From positions 248,001 to 312,000 of the forward strand of contig NZ_RRCO01000001.1 of the NCBI RefSeq assembly GCF_003862475.1: 64,000 nucleotides of DNA, written 5' to 3'. Under the pieces are notes generated by a model. The model saw only the letters and a list, made by a program, of their open reading frames with translations. It was not told the origin of the DNA and made no database searches. Of this stretch, positions 27,190 through 36,135 are shown one piece after another. A program made the position numbers and the translations under genes. This DNA comes from Lachnoanaerobaculum gingivalis. Its GTDB lineage: Bacteria > Bacillota > Clostridia > Lachnospirales > Lachnospiraceae. How positions within the stretch are numbered: position 1 is the stretch's first letter; each line of letters starts with the position of its first letter.

Positions 27190-29544
27190 CTAAACTACAG
27201 CACCATTGCTGTCTTTATTTATTTCAACCTTTTTATCTTTTTTCTTCTTATTCTTAGCTTTTTGTGCCTTCTCATCTTCCTTCTTCTGCTCGAGTTTCTT
27301 ATCAAATCTGTTGCTGAAGATATACCAGAAGATACTTGATAAGAATACGGAAGAATATGTACCTGCCACGATACCTACCATGATCGGTAATGCGAATTCT
27401 CTGATAGAAGAAACTCCCATAATATACAATACAAAGATCATGATAAATGTAGTAAGTGATGAATAAATACTTCTTGTAAGTGTTTCTGTAACACTTGTAT
27501 TTATAATCTCTTCCTTAGTAGCTCTAGGTAATATTGCCTTATTCTCTCTTATTCTGTCAAATATTACGATAGTAGCATTGATAGAATAACCGACTATTGT
27601 AAGGATACATGCAATAAATGTCGATCCTACACTCCAACGAAGCAGTGCATAGAATGTAATAACAATCAATACGTCATGTACAAGTGCAAGCACTGAACTT
27701 GTTGCAAATCTGAAGTCTTTAAATCTGAACCAAATATAAAGAAGCATAAGTATTGTAGCAATAACTGTGGCTACAACAGCATCTTTCTTCATCTCGGAAC
27801 TTACAGCACCTGATATTGACTCTGCTGTAATCTTCTCCGCATCAACACCGAACTTTTGGGCAAGAGCGCTGTTAAGTTTCTCTCTCTCATCCACTGAAAG
27901 TGTACGTGTCTTTATGATAACCTCATTTGAACCTTCCACCTTTTGTGTCTGTGTTCCGGCTTCACCTGTTACAGATTCCACTACAGGAACAACCTCTTTT
28001 GAAATTCTATCAAGTGAATAGTCCTCATTAAATGTAACATTTGTTGATGTACCGCCCTTGAAGTCTATACCGTAGTTAAATAAATTACCGATTTTTACCT
28101 TATTGTAACCTGCGCCTACAACGCCTGCCAATATAATAATCACCGATATGGCAATTGTTATATTCTTCATTCCGACAAAATTGATAGGCTTTCTTGCAAG
28201 CTTTTTACCATATAATTTAGGATTATCAAGCCCTATATTATAGAAAGCCTTCATAATAAATCTTGTAACGAATAATGCTGTAAACATTGACAGTATAATA
28301 CCGAGTGCCAACGTCTGTGCAAATCCCTTTACAGTACCTGAACCTCTAAGATAGAGTACAGCTGCTGCTATAAGTGTAGTAACATTTCCGTCAACAATAG
28401 CTGACAAAGCTTTCTTAAATCCTGTATTAATAGATTCATTTACACTCTTACCAAGTCCGATTTCTTCCTTGATTCTGGTAAAGATAATAACATTTGCATC
28501 CACCGCCATACCGATTGAAAGTATGATACCTGCAATACCCGGCAAAGTCAGTGTAATTTCAAATGCTGACAAGAGTAAAATCTCAAGTATAATATATAAT
28601 GAAAGTGCAAGTACCGATGCAAATCCCGGAAGTAAGAAAACCGCTATCATAAATACCGCAAGGATAACAAATCCTACCGCAGCAGCCTTCATACTTGTAG
28701 ATATAGCTTCCTGTCCAAGCTTTGCTCCTACCACATTACTTCTAAGCTCTTCAAGTTCAAGTGAAAGTGAACCTATACGTATAGTAGAAGCAAGATTCTT
28801 TGCTTCATCGTATGAAGTCATACCTGTAATCTGTGCTGTTCCGCCTGTTATAGCAGTCTGAACTGTAGGATTTGAATAAATTACATTGTCATATATAATA
28901 GCAATTCTCTGTCCGATAAGTCTTGCAGTAGCCTCTGCAAAAGCCTTTGAACCCTCATCTGTAAATGTAAGTGATACAACGTACTCACTGTTACCGTTAT
29001 TGTCAATAATTCCGGCTTTAGCTGTTGCCACCTGATCACCTGTAAGTACTGTATTACCCTGTGGATCTACAAAGATCAAAGAACCCGGCTTTCCAAGTTC
29101 GTTAAGTATTGCATTTGCATCAGATACACCCGGGATATCAATATTAATTCTATTGTCACCCTCTCTGTAAACTTCCGCCTCTGTTGAGTAATTCTGTACT
29201 CTCTGCTGCAACTTATAGATAGTGTCCGCCATATCCTCATCTGACGGGTTCGGCTCAACTGTTTGGTAAGTAATACTTACACCACCTGCCAAATCAAGTC
29301 CAAGTTTTATTTTACCTGTACTGAACTTGGAAGTTTTACCTTTTTCATCAGCCACATCACTGTCTGTTGCCACATCTTCAGTCGCTTCACCGCTCTCATT
29401 TGATATAGTAGTCTCACTTGTTGCTACAGCAGCGGTATTACCCTTACCTGCCGATAAAACATTGTAAGCAAGAAAACCGAAAAATACCAAAACCACAACT
29501 GTGATAAACAGAGAGGCTAAGCCCTTTTGCTTATTGTCCTTCAT
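27190..29544 (-). CDS. secDF: Fused protein translocase subunit SecDF
   Basis: 784-residue RND-family fusion of SecD (residues about 1-420) and SecF (about 435-760), each with six membrane segments. The SecD part has LGLDLAGGVSITY, GIAGIILSIGMAVDANVIIF (TM4, with the Asp used in proton movement) and the periplasmic P1 domain between TM1 and TM2. The SecF part has GIDFKGGTSTNVTF and TIVGYSINATIVIFDRIRE. The C-terminal tail is very lysine-rich. It lies between the SCIFF maturase and tgt; the SCIFF genes commonly adjoin secDF in Clostridia. Confidence 0.96.
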   Translation of the reverse strand: MKDNKQKGLASLFITVVVLVFFGFLAYNVLSAGKGNTAAVATSETTISNESGEATEDVATDSDVADEKGKTSKFSTGKIKLGLDLAGGVSITYQTVEPNPSDEDMADTIYKLQQRVQNYSTEAEVYREGDNRINIDIPGVSDANAILNELGKPGSLIFVDPQGNTVLTGDQVATAKAGIIDNNGNSEYVVSLTFTDEGSKAFAEATARLIGQRIAIIYDNVIYSNPTVQTAITGGTAQITGMTSYDEAKNLASTIRIGSLSLELEELRSNVVGAKLGQEAISTSMKAAAVGFVILAVFMIAVFLLPGFASVLALSLYIILEILLLSAFEITLTLPGIAGIILSIGMAVDANVIIFTRIKEEIGLGKSVNESINTGFKKALSAIVDGNVTTLIAAAVLYLRGSGTVKGFAQTLALGIILSMFTALFVTRFIMKAFYNIGLDNPKLYGKKLARKPINFVGMKNITIAISVIIILAGVVGAGYNKVKIGNLFNYGIDFKGGTSTNVTFNEDYSLDRISKEVVPVVESVTGEAGTQTQKVEGSNEVIIKTRTLSVDEREKLNSALAQKFGVDAEKITAESISGAVSSEMKKDAVVATVIATILMLLYIWFRFKDFRFATSSVLALVHDVLIVITFYALLRWSVGSTFIACILTIVGYSINATIVIFDRIRENKAILPRATKEEIINTSVTETLTRSIYSSLTTFIMIFVLYIMGVSSIREFALPIMVGIVAGTYSSVFLSSIFWYIFSNRFDKKLEQKKEDEKAQKAKNKKKKDKKVEINKDSNGAVV

Positions 29545-29558
29545 TATCTTCTCCTATT

Positions 29559-30950
29559 TTACCCAGCTAACGCTGCTTTTATCATTATTGCACACTCAAT
29601 TCTCTTTTTTTGAAGTTCGCAACCGATATCATAAGTATCTGTAATAGAGCCGTGGAAGCTATAAGAATTAGCCGCACATCCTCCACTACAATAAAATCTT
29701 GCATAGCAATCCTTACACTTTGGCTTAGCATAAACATTGCACAGCTTAAACTCATTACTGATGTCTTTTCTCTTTAACCCGTCAAATACATTTCCAAGCA
29801 AGAACTCATCTTTTCCGACAAATTGATGGCATGGATAGAGATCACCCCAAGGTGTAACCGCCAAGTATTCCGTTCCCGAACCACATCCTGAAAGTCTCTT
29901 TGCAACACATGGTCCCTGAGTTAAATCTATATTGAAGTGGAAGAAATTAAATCCTCTTCCTTCCTTCTTCCTCTTGATATACTCTACCGCCAGCTTATCA
30001 TATTCTTCCATGATCTTTGGAATATCTTCTTTTTTTATAGCATAAGCCTCACCGTCTTCACCTACTACCGGCTCCATACTTGTCTGCTTAAATCCGAGGT
30101 CTGCAAAATGCAGTACATCCTTTGAAAATTCCAGATTATTTCTTGTAAAAGTACCTCTGATATAGTAATCCTTTGTGCCTCTTGATTCAGCAAATTTCAC
30201 AAACTTAGGAACTATAACATCATAACTGCCTTTGCCTCCTCTTGTAGGACGCATAGCATCATTAACTTCTTTTCTACCGTCAAGACTTAGTACCACATTT
30301 GACATCTCCTGATTGCAAAATTCCATAATTTCGTCATTCAAAAGCATTCCGTTTGTAGTAATTGTAAATCTGAATTTCTTATTATTGGCTTCTTCCAGGC
30401 TTCTACCATATTTTACAAGGTCTTTTACCACCTGCCAGTTCATAAGCGGCTCTCCGCCAAAGAAGTCAACTTCCAAATTTCTTCTGTTGCCGGAATTGGC
30501 CACAAGGAAATCAAGTGCTCTCTTTCCGACATCATAGCTCATAAGAGCTCTTCTGCCGTGGTACTCTCCCTCTTCGGCAAAGCAGTACTTACATGCAAGA
30601 TTACAATCGTGAGCAATATGAAGACAGAGCGCCTTTACAACCGTTTCTCTCTCTTTAAAATCATTGATGTAGAGCTCATAGGTATCCTTTGTATAAAGCT
30701 CCTCTGCATTAATAAGCTCCTGTATATCGGAAATTGCCTCATCTATTTCCTCATCACTGTACTTATTCTTCAGACCTGATTTAATATCAGTTTTTATCTC
30801 TTCACTTAATGTTATCGGAGCATCAATCTCTCCTATCAGCTTTTCACCAAGTTCCATTGCATCATACATAAGCTCATCAACTACATGAACAGAACCTGAA
30901 TTGACATCTAAAACTATATTGTATCCGTTATTCTTATATTGGTGTAACAA
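29559..30950 (-). CDS. scfB: SCIFF peptide radical SAM maturase
   Basis: Radical SAM-SPASM enzyme that installs thioether crosslinks on the SCIFF precursor encoded just upstream. The radical SAM motif CNLACKYCF lies near residues 120-128, and the C-terminal SPASM/twitch cysteines (CxxC-like CKDCYARFYCSGGCAANS) bind auxiliary iron-sulphur clusters. The N-terminal part with HQYKNNGYNIVLDVNSGSVH is typical of the family's peptide-binding (RRE-like) region. I place the start at the TTG at 30950, with AAAGAGG 5 bases upstream; an earlier TTG at 30977 lacks an RBS. A hairpin separates it from scfA. The symbol follows the scfAB nomenclature. Confidence 0.93.
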   Translation of the reverse strand: MLHQYKNNGYNIVLDVNSGSVHVVDELMYDAMELGEKLIGEIDAPITLSEEIKTDIKSGLKNKYSDEEIDEAISDIQELINAEELYTKDTYELYINDFKERETVVKALCLHIAHDCNLACKYCFAEEGEYHGRRALMSYDVGKRALDFLVANSGNRRNLEVDFFGGEPLMNWQVVKDLVKYGRSLEEANNKKFRFTITTNGMLLNDEIMEFCNQEMSNVVLSLDGRKEVNDAMRPTRGGKGSYDVIVPKFVKFAESRGTKDYYIRGTFTRNNLEFSKDVLHFADLGFKQTSMEPVVGEDGEAYAIKKEDIPKIMEEYDKLAVEYIKRKKEGRGFNFFHFNIDLTQGPCVAKRLSGCGSGTEYLAVTPWGDLYPCHQFVGKDEFLLGNVFDGLKRKDISNEFKLCNVYAKPKCKDCYARFYCSGGCAANSYSFHGSITDTYDIGCELQKKRIECAIMIKAALAG

Positions 30951-30990
30951 ATTATTCCTCTTTCTATCATGAAGCAAATTTTACAACATG

Positions 30991-31031
30991 AAAAGCCCCC
31001 TTAACAGTCTATGACCGCGAAGGGGGGTTTT
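30991..31031 (-). terminator. Hairpin terminator/attenuator between scfA and scfB
   Basis: Arms AAAACCCCCCTT (31020-31031 read on the minus strand) and AAGGGGGCTTTT (30991-31002) pair with a single mismatch. It starts 14 bases after the scfA stop and ends 41 bases before the scfB start. Partial readthrough would make more precursor than enzyme. Confidence 0.85.
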
Positions 31032-31044
31032 TGATACAAGCGTC

Positions 31045-31191
31045 TTATCTGTTAGGATTCTCACAACCCTGGTTTCCAACTGTGCAAGATGTCTTGCAAG
31101 CTGACTGACAAGAAGTTTGGCACTCGCCACAACCACCACGCTTTAAGCTCTCTTTAAGAGTTTTCTCATTTAAAGTAACAACATGCTTCAT
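31045..31191 (-). CDS. scfA: SCIFF (six cysteines in forty-five) ribosomally made peptide precursor
   Basis: 48-residue peptide beginning MKHVVTLNEKTLKESLKRGG and continuing with the core C-GE-C-QTS-C-QSA-C-KTS-C-TVGNQG-C followed by ENPNR: six cysteines, of which the first five are spaced 2, 3, 3 and 3 residues apart. This is the SCIFF family, substrate of the radical SAM maturase downstream; the function of the crosslinked product is unknown. The reading frame opens earlier (ATG at 31197), but AGAAGGAG lies 8 bases from the ATG at 31191 and too close to the first, so the second is chosen. Promoter and operator-like repeats lie upstream. Confidence 0.95.
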   Translation of the reverse strand: MKHVVTLNEKTLKESLKRGGCGECQTSCQSACKTSCTVGNQGCENPNR

Positions 31192-31230
31192 ATACATTCT
31201 CCTTCTATGTCGTACTACGACAACAAGCTT

Positions 31231-31252
31231 TATGCTAACTCATTTTAGCATA
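31231..31252. promoter_or_regulatory. Operator-like inverted repeat over the scfA -10
   Basis: TATGCTAA (31231-31238) and TTAGCATA (31245-31252) are perfect 8-base arms with 6 bases between. They surround the -10 hexamer, as a repressor site would. A palindrome, GTCGTACTACGAC, follows between this and the ribosome binding site. Confidence 0.5.
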
Positions 31253-31270
31253 AGTAAATATCTTTTTCAA
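31242..31270 (-). promoter_or_regulatory. Predicted scfA promoter
   Basis: On the minus strand TTGAAA (31265-31270) and TAAAAT (31242-31247) are exactly 17 bases apart, about 50 bases before the start codon. This is the best promoter match in the window. Confidence 0.7.
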
Positions 31271-31323
31271 TAAATATATTTTTTGAACACCTCAACTTAA
31301 ATATATTTTTGAACACCTCAACT
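31271..31323. repeat. Tandem repeat just upstream of the scfA promoter
   Basis: Two direct copies of a 26/27-base unit (31271-31297 and 31298-31323) ending in GAACACCTCAACT, differing by one T in a T run. They abut the -35 hexamer. This could be a pair of activator sites or a slippage duplication. Confidence 0.7.
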
Positions 31324-31359
31324 AAAATCTTATTAAATATACGGAACTAAAATATATAA

Positions 31360-31394
31360 AAACAGACCGCTGCACTAATTGTACCGGTCTGTTT
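31360..31394 (-). terminator. Terminator of the GNAT gene
   Basis: Arms AACAGACCG and CGGTCTGTT around a 15-base loop, followed on the minus strand by TTTTTATATA, 30 bases after the GNAT stop. Confidence 0.8.
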
Positions 31395-31423
31395 AGCTTA
31401 ACACACTATATCAATTATATCTT

Positions 31424-31894
31424 TTACAATTCCGCCATTCTCTTTAATGTATCCCCTGTAATCCTATATGTCGTCCAGTCTGACATGGGTTCGGCACCCA
31501 GAGACAGATAAAAATCAATACTTGGCTTGTTCCAGTCAAGGCACCACCACTCAAGTCTGCCACAGCCTCTCTCCACTGCAATAGCTGCAAGTCTCTTTAG
31601 TAATGCCTTTCCATAACCTCTTTTTCTATACTCAGGCAGTACAAAAAGATCCTCCAGATATATTCCTGCCCTTCCAAGAAAGGTTGAAAAGTTATGAAAG
31701 AAAAGAGCAAATCCCACTTCTTTCTCATTTTCCATTACAAAAATAACCTCCGCCTTTTGCTTATCAAAAATCCATTCTTCCAATATCTTCTCATCAGCTA
31801 CCACTTCATCAAGCATTTTCTCATAAAGAGCAAGTTCCTTTATAAAATAAAGTATTAAAGCAGTATCTTCTCTTTTTGCAAATCTAAAATCCAT
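31424..31894 (-). CDS. GNAT-family N-acetyltransferase (spermidine/diamine type)
   Basis: 156 residues. FRFAKREDTALI is the usual N-terminal start, LEDLFVLPEYRKRGYGKALLKRLA (residues about 85-108) carries the acetyl-CoA loop (RKRGYG), and the tail has CGRLEWWCLDWNKPSIDFYLSLGAEP. This pattern with EWWCLDWN resembles diamine acetyltransferases (SSAT-like), but the substrate is not established. It has its own terminator. Confidence 0.88.
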   Translation of the reverse strand: MDFRFAKREDTALILYFIKELALYEKMLDEVVADEKILEEWIFDKQKAEVIFVMENEKEVGFALFFHNFSTFLGRAGIYLEDLFVLPEYRKRGYGKALLKRLAAIAVERGCGRLEWWCLDWNKPSIDFYLSLGAEPMSDWTTYRITGDTLKRMAEL

Positions 31895-31968
31895 ATTTCC
31901 CCTTATAAAATATTTATTTAAAAAGTTCCTACAACAGACTCAGCTGTCCCATAAATAATACTCAATTA

Positions 31969-32643
31969 TTAATTTCTTTCATTCTCCAAAGACATATCAA
32001 TATCATATATATCATCAATCATAGCCCCGCTGTCTGTTTTTGTAATATATACCATTGAAAGACTTGTTAAAGGCTCTACTGAGGTAATTGTTATCTTTGT
32101 GAGTACAGCATATGAATTATCCTTATAACCGATATATGCAATAGGCTTATATTCCGCACCGGTCAAACCGTCAAGTGCTTTATCAAATGCAGCCTTAACA
32201 TCAGAATTTTCGTTCATAAAAGGATTTATATCATTGTACTCCCAGCCTTCCTTGCCTTCTAAAAGGCTAAGACTTCCTGTAATCTCGGCATTTCCGTCTA
32301 AATCTTCGTATACATTTACAATCACATACTCAGGTTTGGCATCAGGTACTACCATTTCCGCTCTGCAAAGATAGGAATAATTTGTTCCTGCTACAATCTG
32401 TGATCCAAGTACTGCCATCACAGTATATGTATAGCCTACCAAGCCTTCCGTTGCTTTATCAAAAGCTGCCATAGCATTTATATTTTCACCCGGTTCTGTT
32501 TTTGAATTTATTGCCCAGGCTCCTACCACAGGTGCAGACTCTTTTGTTTCTTCAGCTTCTTTAGTCTCAGCAGACTCCTGTGACTCTATAATTGTCTGTG
32601 TTTCTGTCGCATCTGTGTAATTTTTTCTTCCTCTGCATCCCAT
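31969..32643 (-). CDS. Cystatin-like repeat protein, signal peptide probably frameshifted off
   Basis: 224 residues with a Glu/Thr/Ser-rich linker (10-40) and two related domains of about 80 residues, each starting AFDKA and having the cystatin-type QxVxG strand: GSQIVAGTNYSYLCR in the first, GYKDNSYAVLTKI in the second. The annotated start (MGCRGRKN) has no ribosome binding site. In another frame 26 bases upstream, ATG at 32669 follows AGGAGAAAAA and encodes MRKLFTVTL, a lipoprotein-like start that would run into the GC of MGC if one base were added. A lost base therefore probably split the lipoprotein signal from its body. Function unknown; a secreted protease inhibitor-like or binding role would be inference. 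Confidence 0.65.
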   Translation of the reverse strand: MGCRGRKNYTDATETQTIIESQESAETKEAEETKESAPVVGAWAINSKTEPGENINAMAAFDKATEGLVGYTYTVMAVLGSQIVAGTNYSYLCRAEMVVPDAKPEYVIVNVYEDLDGNAEITGSLSLLEGKEGWEYNDINPFMNENSDVKAAFDKALDGLTGAEYKPIAYIGYKDNSYAVLTKITITSVEPLTSLSMVYITKTDSGAMIDDIYDIDMSLENERN

Positions 32644-32709
32644 AGTGTAACAGTAAATAATTTTCTCATTTTTTCTCCTAAAATAAAACTTTTCTTTGAT
32701 TATCGCTCT

Positions 32710-33888
32710 TTATTTCCCGGCTCCCATATTACTGTTTGCAAACTCACTAAGGTCCTCATTTTTCATTGCTTTTTCAAGTAGTCTTGGTAACATCTGAGGT
32801 GCTGCCGCAAAACAAGGAATTCCCTGAGCGGCAATTTTCCCTGCCATGTTCGCATCATAAAAAGGCTTTCCGTCATCTGATATTGCAAGCAAACAGATCA
32901 CAATTACACCGTCTTCCTTCATCTGAGTCAGTCTTCTAAGAAGTCCTGCACGATTTCCACCCTCTTCAAGATCTGAAATCAAAAAGAAAATAGTCTTTTT
33001 AGGATTCTCTATATATTTACTGCAGTATTTTATGGATTTTTCAATATCTGTTCCTCCACCCAGAGTAAATCCAAAAAGCAAATCAATAGGGTCCTCACAT
33101 TTCTCACTCAGATCCACTATATTGGTATCAAAAGCCACTACCCTTGTCTTTATAGCACTCATACTTGCCAGTATACAGCTCATTATAGATGAATATATTA
33201 CCGACTCTCCCATAGAACCGCTCTGGTCAATATCTAAAATTACAGTATATTTATTGGCGGCAGTTGTAGCACTTCTTTCAAAGAAATAATACTTTTGTGG
33301 AATAATCTTCTTCAGCTTTACATTATAATCTTTGATACCCTTCCTTATTGTAGTTTGAAAGTCAAGTGCAGATGCTGACGGTATAGGTGAATGCAGCTTC
33401 CTGTTAATACTTGCAGTAACCGCTCTTTTTAAATCCGTTTCAAGCAAAGCATTTATCTGTTCCACTATTTTTCTGATAAATTCTCTTGCACTTTCCTTAC
33501 TCTGTTTCGGTATCTGATCTTTTAGAGTAAGTATCATACTTGCCATTTGCATATCAGGTTCTATATTGTTTAAAAGCTCAGGCTCAAATATAAGCTGTTT
33601 TAATCCACATCTTTCCATAGCATCAGCCTGAATGATCTTTACAAGGTCCTTATCAAAAAGTGTTCTCACATCTCCAAGCCATCTGCTTATCTGTGGACTT
33701 GAAGCACCTTTTCCGGCTCCTCCTCCGAAGCTGAATTTCATATCCCTATTATAGATAGCATCCAGAGCCATATCCATCATAAGATCTTCCTGACTGAGGG
33801 CATTGCCGCCATCCATACCTTCAATTCTTTTTTCAGCCTCAGACCCAAGTATCAGCCTCCAACGCCTCAGTCTGTCCTTTGTATCCAT
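32710..33888 (-). CDS. VWA (von Willebrand A) domain protein
   Basis: 392 residues, C-terminal VWA domain (about 195-380) with the metal-ion site DIDQSGSMGES (DxSxS, near 223-233), the later Thr in GGGTDIE and the Asp of ISDLEE. The N-terminal half is helical. VWA-MoxR pairs act as chaperone-like assembly or metal-insertion systems. It is the last of five genes (39620 down to 32710) and ends 9 bases after the DUF5682-like gene. The set has been seen in other bacteria, but its substrate is unknown. Confidence 0.85.
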   Translation of the reverse strand: MDTKDRLRRWRLILGSEAEKRIEGMDGGNALSQEDLMMDMALDAIYNRDMKFSFGGGAGKGASSPQISRWLGDVRTLFDKDLVKIIQADAMERCGLKQLIFEPELLNNIEPDMQMASMILTLKDQIPKQSKESAREFIRKIVEQINALLETDLKRAVTASINRKLHSPIPSASALDFQTTIRKGIKDYNVKLKKIIPQKYYFFERSATTAANKYTVILDIDQSGSMGESVIYSSIMSCILASMSAIKTRVVAFDTNIVDLSEKCEDPIDLLFGFTLGGGTDIEKSIKYCSKYIENPKKTIFFLISDLEEGGNRAGLLRRLTQMKEDGVIVICLLAISDDGKPFYDANMAGKIAAQGIPCFAAAPQMLPRLLEKAMKNEDLSEFANSNMGAGK

Positions 33889-33897
33889 TTATATCTC

Positions 33898-36126
33898 CTA
33901 AAAGTCTCCAAAATCAAAGTCTTCAAGTATCTCGGTATCCACTTCCTTTATCTCAGAGTTGACTATTTCGCTTACCGCCTGTGCATTGAGTCCCCATATT
34001 TCACCGAGATTCTCCGCAATCATATCCTTTTCCTTTGCACTGTATTCTACAAAGGCTCTTCTTAAAAATACCGCTGAACGTCTAAATTCCTCTTCATCCA
34101 GAGTATCCAAATATTCACTAAGACTCTCCCAGAGTGTAAGCCTTCCTATAAGAGCATAATGATTTCTCATAGACAATCCTGCAAACCAATTTGCACCAAG
34201 CTCTGCCGGCATGCCCATAGAAAGTCTTCTTGAAACCTCCATTCTAAGAGTAGGTTCATCTATCTTACCTGCATCCAGAAGTATTGCTGTGGCAAGTCCT
34301 GATATTTTTGTATTCAAATCATCTCTGTTTGAAAGTTCTATAAGCTTATCAAGCCAAAAACTCTCATCCAAAAATTCCTGCATCATAAAAACACTATGTA
34401 TTTTTTGAATATCCTCTGCTAATGTGGCTGCAGCTATATCATCACATGCCGATTCTCCAACTAACATAAGTGAAGCTCTGATACAAAGTCTTTTTACAAT
34501 AGGCTCTAAAGGTTTTCTATCCAGTTTTCTGATATCTCCAAATGAGATCATATTTGAAAGTTTACTTACGGTATCTGCTATATCATTCATTGATATAGCA
34601 CCATTTGCCATTTCATCAAGACTTCTTCCTGCACCCTCTACTATTTTTGGCAATCCACAGTTAAATGCTGCTTCTATAACTTTTGCTATTTCTGATATCT
34701 TTGTAGCCTCAGAAAGCTTCTCACCCAAAACAAATGCTACAGCATCTAAGATAGTATCTCCCTTTAATACACTTTCCACTATCTGTATTTCAGCTTCGGG
34801 TGTCCATTGCAGTATCCAGTTCTCTGCCCATGTTGCATTATCCTGATTGCTTTTTTTGATCTTAGCAAAATCAATTCCAAGTACAACAAGTCTATAGAGG
34901 AAAAAAGATCTGTTCAAATCAAGAAAAGCACTTTCTTCTGACTTTACCCTTAAGTTTTCTCTTAAATCAAGCTGCAATGGGGTTGCTACAAGTTCTTTAT
35001 ACTTTTCAAGTTTTAACTGTTTAAGTTTATTAGTGAAATCACTCTGTATAGACGTCTGCATAGCATCCTGAGGAACACTGCCTATTTTTTTGCCTATATC
35101 GGTTTCAGCAAATCCCATTGCCAGCTCTCCGAAGCTTCCACTACCCATACAGGTAATGCTCGCATCCTTCAAATCCTCAAGTGTAGGAATGGAGCCACCA
35201 CGTATAATGGCAAGTTCTCTTGCCAGCCTTGTTGCCTCTATTACCTGTGCTGATGAAACTATACCGCCATGTTCTCTCATATACTTTGCCAAGCTACTCA
35301 GATACTGTCTTTCATGTAAAGTAATATCATTAATTACAAATCCCTGCCAAAGCAGTTCATAGTAGGCCGGTGCAGCATTTCCGGCACCATAACCTGTTCT
35401 TTTACTGAGTCTGTAGTATGAATATGGCATCAAGGTGATATTGGATTCTCTCCTTTCTAATCCCTTATATTCCTTATCAGTCATTGCTCCGTCAAGTTTT
35501 TCAATAGCTGATGTATGAAAAGCACCTGTTATGGCCACTATCTTTTCCGTATCAAAACCCTTTGCTATATATTCCTTTATCTTCCTTTTCATAAAGCTTT
35601 CACGAATTATATCTCTTGCAAAAGATTTGTCATCCGGTTTTGTATCTTTTCTAAGGCTTTCACCAAACAAAGCACTTCCGGCTCTGTAGGCATCCATATT
35701 CTCACTCTGCTCTAAGTTTCTCTCCCAAAAGCCTTCCATATCCACATCAGATTTATTTTTTTCAGGTTCTTTAGAAATCCTCTCTTCATCTTTGGTATCA
35801 TCATCTGTTCTTTCAAATCCAAGCATTATATCAGATTCCAAATCAAAAAATCGGCATTCCTTATTATTTTCTCTTGCCCAAAGAATGGCCTGATACTCAG
35901 GTGAATATTCTGCAAAAGGATAGAGTATTGTATCAATAGGCGCTTCCTTTGTATATGCCATAATCGCAAATGGTGGAACAAGTTTTTTTGAGACAATATC
36001 ATCTATCAAAAAATCAAAATCTGCCGGTCCCTCTATAAGAACCAAATCAGGCTTTATTTCATTTAAGAATTCTCTTATAAAATAAGCTCCTGCAGGTGAA
36101 AAATGTCTAATTCCAAAAGTTTTCAT
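33898..36126 (-). CDS. DUF5682-like protein
   Basis: 742 residues, recognised by its start MKTFGIRHFSPAGAYFIREF and the block DLVLIEGPADFDFLIDDI, which resemble the DUF5682 family linked to MoxR/VWA genes. The N-terminal part, with AIMAYTKEAPIDTILYPFAEYSPEY and VAITGAFHTSAI, has the look of a TraB/Erythromycin-esterase-type fold; the C-terminal two thirds is helical (HEAT-like). Length is typical for the family. The family name is from memory. Biochemical function unknown. Confidence 0.78.
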   Translation of the reverse strand: MKTFGIRHFSPAGAYFIREFLNEIKPDLVLIEGPADFDFLIDDIVSKKLVPPFAIMAYTKEAPIDTILYPFAEYSPEYQAILWARENNKECRFFDLESDIMLGFERTDDDTKDEERISKEPEKNKSDVDMEGFWERNLEQSENMDAYRAGSALFGESLRKDTKPDDKSFARDIIRESFMKRKIKEYIAKGFDTEKIVAITGAFHTSAIEKLDGAMTDKEYKGLERRESNITLMPYSYYRLSKRTGYGAGNAAPAYYELLWQGFVINDITLHERQYLSSLAKYMREHGGIVSSAQVIEATRLARELAIIRGGSIPTLEDLKDASITCMGSGSFGELAMGFAETDIGKKIGSVPQDAMQTSIQSDFTNKLKQLKLEKYKELVATPLQLDLRENLRVKSEESAFLDLNRSFFLYRLVVLGIDFAKIKKSNQDNATWAENWILQWTPEAEIQIVESVLKGDTILDAVAFVLGEKLSEATKISEIAKVIEAAFNCGLPKIVEGAGRSLDEMANGAISMNDIADTVSKLSNMISFGDIRKLDRKPLEPIVKRLCIRASLMLVGESACDDIAAATLAEDIQKIHSVFMMQEFLDESFWLDKLIELSNRDDLNTKISGLATAILLDAGKIDEPTLRMEVSRRLSMGMPAELGANWFAGLSMRNHYALIGRLTLWESLSEYLDTLDEEEFRRSAVFLRRAFVEYSAKEKDMIAENLGEIWGLNAQAVSEIVNSEIKEVDTEILEDFDFGDF

Positions 36127-36135
36127 GGCTGCCTC

